DNA of 64,000 nt, from positions 9,486,001 to 9,550,000 of the forward strand of contig NZ_CP108070.1 in assembly GCF_036178845.1 (NCBI RefSeq), read 5' to 3'. Each line of letters begins with the position of its first letter. The first letter of the stretch is position 1. Position numbers and translations under genes: made by a program. Below are positions 60,015-64,000 of this stretch, one piece after another. Under the pieces are notes generated by a model. It saw only the letters and a list, made by a program, of their open reading frames with translations. It searched no databases and had not been told where the DNA came from. The DNA comes from Streptomyces sp. NBC_00271. Its GTDB lineage: Bacteria; Actinomycetota; Actinomycetes; Streptomycetales; Streptomycetaceae.

Positions 60015-60880
60015 GACGTACGGGAGAACCGGTAGCCCGCGAGGCCCAGCGCGACCGCGGTGAGGGCGGCCAGGAAACCGAGTTCGGCGGCCACGGGTGG
60101 ATGCCAGTCGCCGAGCATCAGCCGGGTCTGTTCCGAGGTGAGCACGCTCGGTCCTGGCAGGGTCCGGCGGACCGCGTCGACGCCGTACGTCAGCGGGTTG
60201 AGCTTGACGACGGTGTCGAGCCAGCCGGGCAGGCCGTTCGGCGGGAACATCGCACCGGAGAAGAACATCAGCGGCATCAGGCTCAGGTTCACCACGACCT
60301 GGAAGGTGTCGACCTGCCGGATGGTGACGGCTGCGAGCAGCCCGAGCGAGGTGAACATGAGGGAGACCAGCAGGAGTTCGAGCAGGACGACCAGCAGCAT
60401 CGGCGTGTAGCGGATGCTCGCGATCCCGCCGACGGACAGCACCATGAGGCCGTAGACCGCGCCCGTGGTGGCGCCGCCGAGGGCCAGTCCGAACACGATG
60501 GACGCGCGCGGGAACGGCGCCACGAGCATCTGACGCAGCACCCCCAGCCTGCGGTCCCACACCAGCGAGATGCCCACCGCGATCGCCGGTGCCTGCACGG
60601 ACATGACGAGCGTGCCGGGGAACAAGTAGGCCCGGTAGTCGTTCAGCTGGGCCTTGCCGAGGCTGGACGACGCCGCGTCGAGGCCGGTGCCGAGGACGAC
60701 GAGGAACAGCAGGGGTGTCACGAGTCCCATGGCCAGGCGCACGGGGTTGTGCCGCAGCCGGGTCATCTCCCGCCGCCAGAGCAGCAGGACGGGGCGTGCC
60801 GGGTTGCGGGACCGGTCGGTCGGTGGCGCGGCGGCGGTGATGTCGCCGAGTGCGGCGGGTGCGGTGTCGGTCCGGCTCAT
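60011..60880 (-). CDS. ABC-2 type transporter permease
   Basis: 289 residues, six spans. LLLWRREMTRLRHNPVRLAM, TPLLFLVVLGTGL, VGISLVWDRRLGVLRQMLVA and FFSGAMFPPNGLPGWL are the daunorubicin-resistance (DrrB)-like ABC-2 pattern. Exporter of the lasso peptide by context. It overlaps the ATPase (ATGA at 60877-60880) and MauE genes. Confidence 0.95.
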   Translation of the reverse strand: MSRTDTAPAALGDITAAAPPTDRSRNPARPVLLLWRREMTRLRHNPVRLAMGLVTPLLFLVVLGTGLDAASSSLGKAQLNDYRAYLFPGTLVMSVQAPAIAVGISLVWDRRLGVLRQMLVAPFPRASIVFGLALGGATTGAVYGLMVLSVGGIASIRYTPMLLVVLLELLLVSLMFTSLGLLAAVTIRQVDTFQVVVNLSLMPLMFFSGAMFPPNGLPGWLDTVVKLNPLTYGVDAVRRTLPGPSVLTSEQTRLMLGDWHPPVAAELGFLAALTAVALGLAGYRFSRTS

Positions 60881-61842
60881 CGCAGTCCTTCCCCGAGGTT
60901 GCCGAGCGTGCGCGGGCCGGTCGGGCTCTCCCGGATGGCGAGACCGGTGTGGTGCAGGAAGACGTCGTCGAGCGTCGGCGGGGCGATGGCGACCTCGCGT
61001 ACGGTCACGCCGAGTTCGGTGCACAGACGCGGCACCAGGGCCGCCGCGTGCTCCACCCGGAGCAGCAGACCGTCCGGAGTGGGCTCCGCCGAGAGGCCGA
61101 ATCGGTCGCTGAGGGCGTGGGCGGCGCGCTGGTCGTCCTCGGTGCGCAGGACGACGAGGTCGGCCCCGATGACGGACTTGAGGTCCGCGGGTGTGCCCTC
61201 GGTGACGACCTTGCCCCGGTCGATGATCGCGATCCGGTCGCAGTGCTCGGCCTCGTCCAGCTGGTGGGTGGTGACGAAGACCGTGATGCCCCGCTCCCGC
61301 CGCAGCCGCCCCAGGTGGTCCCAGACGGCGGCGCGGGTCTGGGCGTCCAGCCCGGTCGTCGGCTCGTCGAGGAACAGCACGCTGGGCTCGGCGAGCAGGC
61401 CGCGGGCGATCTCCAGGCGGCGGCGCAGTCCGGTGGAGAACTGCCGTACCGGCACCCTGCGGCGCTCGGAAAGGTCCATCAGGTCGAGCATCGAGGCGAT
61501 CGCGTCGCGGGACGCGCGGCGGGACAGGCCGCACAGGTCGGCCTGGAAGCGGAGGTTCTCGGCGGCGGTGAGGTCCAGGTCGAGGGTCGACTCCTGGAAC
61601 ACGATGCCGATACGGCGGCGGACCTCGGCGGGCCGCGCGGCGACGTCGAATCCGGCCACCTCCGCACGGCCCGCGGTGGGCCGCAGCAGGGTGGTCAGCA
61701 TGTTGATGGTGGTGGTCTTGCCCGCGCCGTTCGGCCCGAGAAAGCCGTACATGCTGCCCGTGGGCACGGTCAGGTCGAGCCCGTTCACGGCCGGTGTGGT
61801 GCCGTAGTACGCGTAGAGGCCCTCGGCCCGTATCGCCGTCAT
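60877..61842 (-). CDS. ABC transporter ATP-binding protein (DrrA-like)
   Basis: 321 residues. Walker A FLGPNGAGKTTT, signature in FSTGLRRRLEIA (variant of LSGGQ), Walker B VLFLDEPTTGLD, and switch VFVTTHQLDEAE. The C-terminal DUF4162-type extension (about 240-320) is as in DrrA. Paired with the ABC-2 permease to export, and perhaps give immunity to, the lasso peptide. Starts inside the B2 protein's stop. Confidence 0.95.
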   Translation of the reverse strand: MTAIRAEGLYAYYGTTPAVNGLDLTVPTGSMYGFLGPNGAGKTTTINMLTTLLRPTAGRAEVAGFDVAARPAEVRRRIGIVFQESTLDLDLTAAENLRFQADLCGLSRRASRDAIASMLDLMDLSERRRVPVRQFSTGLRRRLEIARGLLAEPSVLFLDEPTTGLDAQTRAAVWDHLGRLRRERGITVFVTTHQLDEAEHCDRIAIIDRGKVVTEGTPADLKSVIGADLVVLRTEDDQRAAHALSDRFGLSAEPTPDGLLLRVEHAAALVPRLCTELGVTVREVAIAPPTLDDVFLHHTGLAIRESPTGPRTLGNLGEGLR

Positions 61843-62330
61843 GAGCGGCTCCCTTCGGAGGAGCGGGGGCTGCTGTCGGTGGGGTGCGGGTCCCTGTCGA
61901 AAGGGCGCGTGCGCCCGTCCGGGCGACGGACCGCCAGGACCGTGCGGAACACGCTGAGTTCGCCGGGCTCGTCCACCGGCCGCCCTTCGGCCTCCACCCA
62001 GGCGTGCGCGCCGAACGGTTCGGTTCTGAATCCCGTGCACCAGTCGGCCCACCTGCCGCGTGCCCGGCACAGCAGGACGGTGGCCACGGAACGCTGGAGG
62101 CAACCGAGGCCCGCGCAGCGGGTACTGACCGAGACGACGGAGCGGCGGGCCCGCGCCACCTCGGCGTATCCGGCGGGGTGGGACCCCTTGCTGACCACGC
62201 CCAGCACGCGGTGCAGTCGGGCCGGCGGCAACCGGACCAGCAGACGGGCCGCCCCCGCGGCGCACCGGGGGGCGAGCTGCCGGTACCAGGGCAGCCGCGG
62301 GGCCTGTTCGGCCACGGCGGGGGTGGTCAC
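61839..62330 (-). CDS. Lasso peptide biosynthesis B2 protein (leader protease)
   Basis: 163 residues from GTG 62330 with GGAGG 7 bases before. Transglutaminase-like Cys protease: Cys77 in GLGCLQRSVATV, His109 in FGAHAWVE, Asp120 in GRPVDEPGE, the catalytic triad of lasso B2 proteins, which remove the leader from the precursor delivered by the RRE protein. It overlaps both neighbours by four bases. The N-terminal part is the usual helical cap (RLPPARLHRVL). Confidence 0.95.
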   Translation of the reverse strand: MTTPAVAEQAPRLPWYRQLAPRCAAGAARLLVRLPPARLHRVLGVVSKGSHPAGYAEVARARRSVVSVSTRCAGLGCLQRSVATVLLCRARGRWADWCTGFRTEPFGAHAWVEAEGRPVDEPGELSVFRTVLAVRRPDGRTRPFDRDPHPTDSSPRSSEGSRS

Positions 62331-62590
62331 GAGGCCACCTCCACGAGCTTGGCCGCGCTGAGCGCGTCGATGAGGGCCTGGACGTCCTGCCGCGCCTGGT
62401 CGTCGCTGACCGGGGCCGCGGCGCACAGGCCGGCGGCGGCCGCGTCGGGCGCCTCTCCGTCGAGGAGTTGACGTAGGACGCCCGCGCCGGAGTGGTTCAG
62501 CTGCCAGTAGCGGCCGCGGCGCCCGTCGAGCAGGACGGCCCCGGTGTCGACGACGGTGAGGGTGACGTCGCGGGCGAGGGTCAGCTTCAT
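62327..62590 (-). CDS. Lasso peptide B1 protein (PqqD-like RRE)
   Basis: 87 residues. RiPP recognition element: LTVVDTGAVLLDGRRGRYWQ (three-strand sheet), LNHSGAGVLRQLLDG, then the helix with VQALIDALSAAKLVEV. RRE proteins bind the precursor leader and pass it to the B2 protease. It overlaps the cyclase gene (ATGA at 62587-62590) and the B2 gene (GTGA at 62327-62330). Confidence 0.95.
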   Translation of the reverse strand: MKLTLARDVTLTVVDTGAVLLDGRRGRYWQLNHSGAGVLRQLLDGEAPDAAAAGLCAAAPVSDDQARQDVQALIDALSAAKLVEVAS

Positions 62591-64000
62591 CGGAGTTCTC
62601 CCGTAGGCGTGTTCCGGGCGGGTGGCAGGGGGTGTGTCTCCGGGTGTGTCCGCAGCCAGCTTTCGCAGGCCACGGTGGTGTCGATCGGCTGAAGGTGATG
62701 GGACATCGGCCCCGGGTTCAGCACCGCGGACCGGAAGGCCGCCGGGTCGATGAGGCCGAGCCGGGCGAGCTGGGAGTCCTCGCACAGCTCCAGGATCCGG
62801 GCCCGGTTGCGGGCCAGGCCCCGGAACGCCTCCGCGCTGAACTCGCCCTTGTCGCGGCGGCCCAGGATGTCCGCGGGGACGAGACCCTGTGCGGCCGAGG
62901 TGAGCAGCGGCTTGAACCGCCCGCCGAGCAGGCGCTCGTCGATCCGGGTGGCCAGGGCCGCCTCCACCACCCGGTCGTCGAGGAAGGGCGCGTCCCAGGT
63001 GATGCCGGTGTCCCCGAGGGCGGTGTTGACCTGGCGGACGGTGGTTCCCTCGAAGACGAGTGAGGCGAGCGCCTGGTGCCGGGCCCGGTCGGTGTCCAGG
63101 GGTCCGGGCCCCTCGGTGGCGGCGTCGGTGAGCAGGGCACGGACCGCGGCCACGGCGTCGGGGGTCGCCCAGGCCGGCATGCGGGGCGCGAACACCCAGC
63201 CGAAGTCGGGTTCGTCGACGGGCGGGGGCGGGGCGTCGATGCGGGCGGCGACCCGGCCGAGGTTCCGCGCGAACGTCGACCGGTCGAGCAGCGAGCGTAC
63301 GGTCGCCCGCCACGGCCAGCGATTGGCCAGCCGGTAGCGGTTGACCAGCCGCAGGCCGCCGACCGGTGTGGCCCGGGCCAGGGACCAGGCGCAGGCGGGC
63401 ATCCGGCCGAACAACTCGTCACCGCCGAAGCCGGTCAGGTGCAGTGTGGCGCCCTCCGCCGTGGCCCGCTTGGCCAGGTCCTGGATGTGGGCCAGTCCGG
63501 AGGCCCAGGTCGAGGGACCTTCCGGGGCGGCGCCCACGAGGTCGGCGGTGTAGCCGATGTCGAACAGGTTCTCGGCGCGGTCGGCGGACAGCGTGTGGTG
63601 CCGGGCCGCCGGCAGGCACTCCGCGGCCCGGTGGGCCCACATCGTGTCCGCGTTGGCGCTGTCGATCGGCATCACGTGGTACGTGACCAGGTCGGCCCCG
63701 GCCGCGTGGGCGAGGAAGCACAGTGAGGTGGAGTCCAGGCCGCCGGACAGGTCGGCGCTGAGGGTGCCGCCCGCGGCGACCCGGGTCGTGATCGCGTCGT
63801 CCAGCGCCGCACGGACGGCGGCCGCTCCCTCCGAGAGCGTGAGCGCCGGCTCCGGGAGTTCCCACCAGCGGATCTGCCGGGCCCGGCCGTCCGGGTCCAG
63901 TTCCAGCCAGTGGCCGGTGGTGAGCGCCTCGACGCCCCGGCGGACGGGGCGTTGGGCGAGAGGCCAGGGTGGTCCGCCCGGCGCCAGCAGGCGGGCGGCG
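62587..64000 (-). CDS. Lasso peptide macrolactam synthetase (asparagine synthase-like), 5' end outside window
   Basis: At least 470 residues are seen; the gene continues past the right edge, so the N-terminal glutaminase-like domain is cut. The synthetase domain has the AMP loop LSADLSGGLDSTSLCFLAHA, HLTGFGGDELFGRMP and FKPLLTSAAQGLVPADILGRR, then KGEFSAEAFRGLARNR. It activates the carboxylate of Asp or Glu at position 8 or 9 of the core peptide and joins it to the N-terminal amine. By usual gene order the precursor gene should lie just upstream, beyond 64,000. Confidence 0.94.
   Translation of the reverse strand, partial: AARLLAPGGPPWPLAQRPVRRGVEALTTGHWLELDPDGRARQIRWWELPEPALTLSEGAAAVRAALDDAITTRVAAGGTLSADLSGGLDSTSLCFLAHAAGADLVTYHVMPIDSANADTMWAHRAAECLPAARHHTLSADRAENLFDIGYTADLVGAAPEGPSTWASGLAHIQDLAKRATAEGATLHLTGFGGDELFGRMPACAWSLARATPVGGLRLVNRYRLANRWPWRATVRSLLDRSTFARNLGRVAARIDAPPPPVDEPDFGWVFAPRMPAWATPDAVAAVRALLTDAATEGPGPLDTDRARHQALASLVFEGTTVRQVNTALGDTGITWDAPFLDDRVVEAALATRIDERLLGGRFKPLLTSAAQGLVPADILGRRDKGEFSAEAFRGLARNRARILELCEDSQLARLGLIDPAAFRSAVLNPGPMSHHLQPIDTTVACESWLRTHPETHPLPPARNTPTGELR

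Overview
The window looks like a chromosomal segment of a Streptomyces or close relative. Coding regions are very GC-rich with strong G/C bias at third codon positions, GTG and TTG starts are frequent, and many genes overlap by four bases (ATGA or GTGA). The family mix is typical: DHA2 efflux pumps, MarR/TetR/XRE-MmyB regulators, LLM flavin monooxygenases, a mycothiol-dependent enzyme, SCO4225-type and MT0933-type small proteins. There are many regulator/efflux pairs and broken genes, so it reads as accessory, arm-like DNA rather than the conserved core.

Layout. 1-7,400: decayed genes (SnoaL-like tail, FG-GAP repeat remnant, frameshifted helical-repeat gene) around a PAP2 phosphatase, a TetR/SDR divergent pair with two visible operators, and a cytochrome P450. 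7,349-8,405: a short promoter/tRNA-like/terminator unit, then genes for cysteine-free paralogs of ribosomal proteins L33, L31 and L36. 8,457-15,100: membrane protein and Pro-rich secreted protein, a NarL-type two-component system, an acyltransferase-type membrane protein coupled to a 42-aa membrane peptide, an MT0933-like antitoxin and a GT4 glycosyltransferase. 15,494-17,547: a frameshifted, truncated LuxR-type ATPase joined to an antisense fragment of an eCIS (Pvc16_N/DUF4255) gene. 17,726-25,265: MarR/MFS pair, SDR, VWA/MoxR pair, a TetR whose promoter shares an operator with the SDR promoter 3 kb away, a SCO4225-type protein, a FabH fragment and a dienelactone hydrolase. 25,411-34,944: acyl-CoA dehydrogenase plus CoA-transferase, XRE regulator plus secreted propeller protein, zinc alcohol dehydrogenase and MarR, a response regulator abutting a truncated flavoprotein, and two 5'-truncated genes meeting head to head. 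35,000-43,808: efflux/DUF3533 operon with MerR, then DODA dioxygenase, mycothiol-dependent enzyme, MarR/YceI and a glutathionyl-hydroquinone-reductase-like protein.

44,305-53,493 is a coherent organosulfur-scavenging locus: an amino-acid-type ABC importer, a GNAT acetyltransferase and four LLM flavin monooxygenases. It is preceded by a promoter and a Cys-codon-rich leader ORF, and a second leader ORF with one Cys codon lies before the monooxygenase block. The gene content resembles the Bacillus yxe/ytm operons for S-(2-succino)cysteine salvage.

57,398-64,000 (minus strand, running in from beyond the right edge) is most of a lasso-peptide biosynthetic cluster: macrolactam cyclase, RRE/PqqD protein, B2 protease, ABC exporter, a MauE/DoxX protein, a DsbA-like thiol oxidoreductase and a CapA-like protein, all in a chain of four-base overlaps or very short gaps. 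The disulfide genes suggest a disulfide-bearing product. The precursor gene should lie just past position 64,000.

Functions come from family motifs read by eye; no searches were run.
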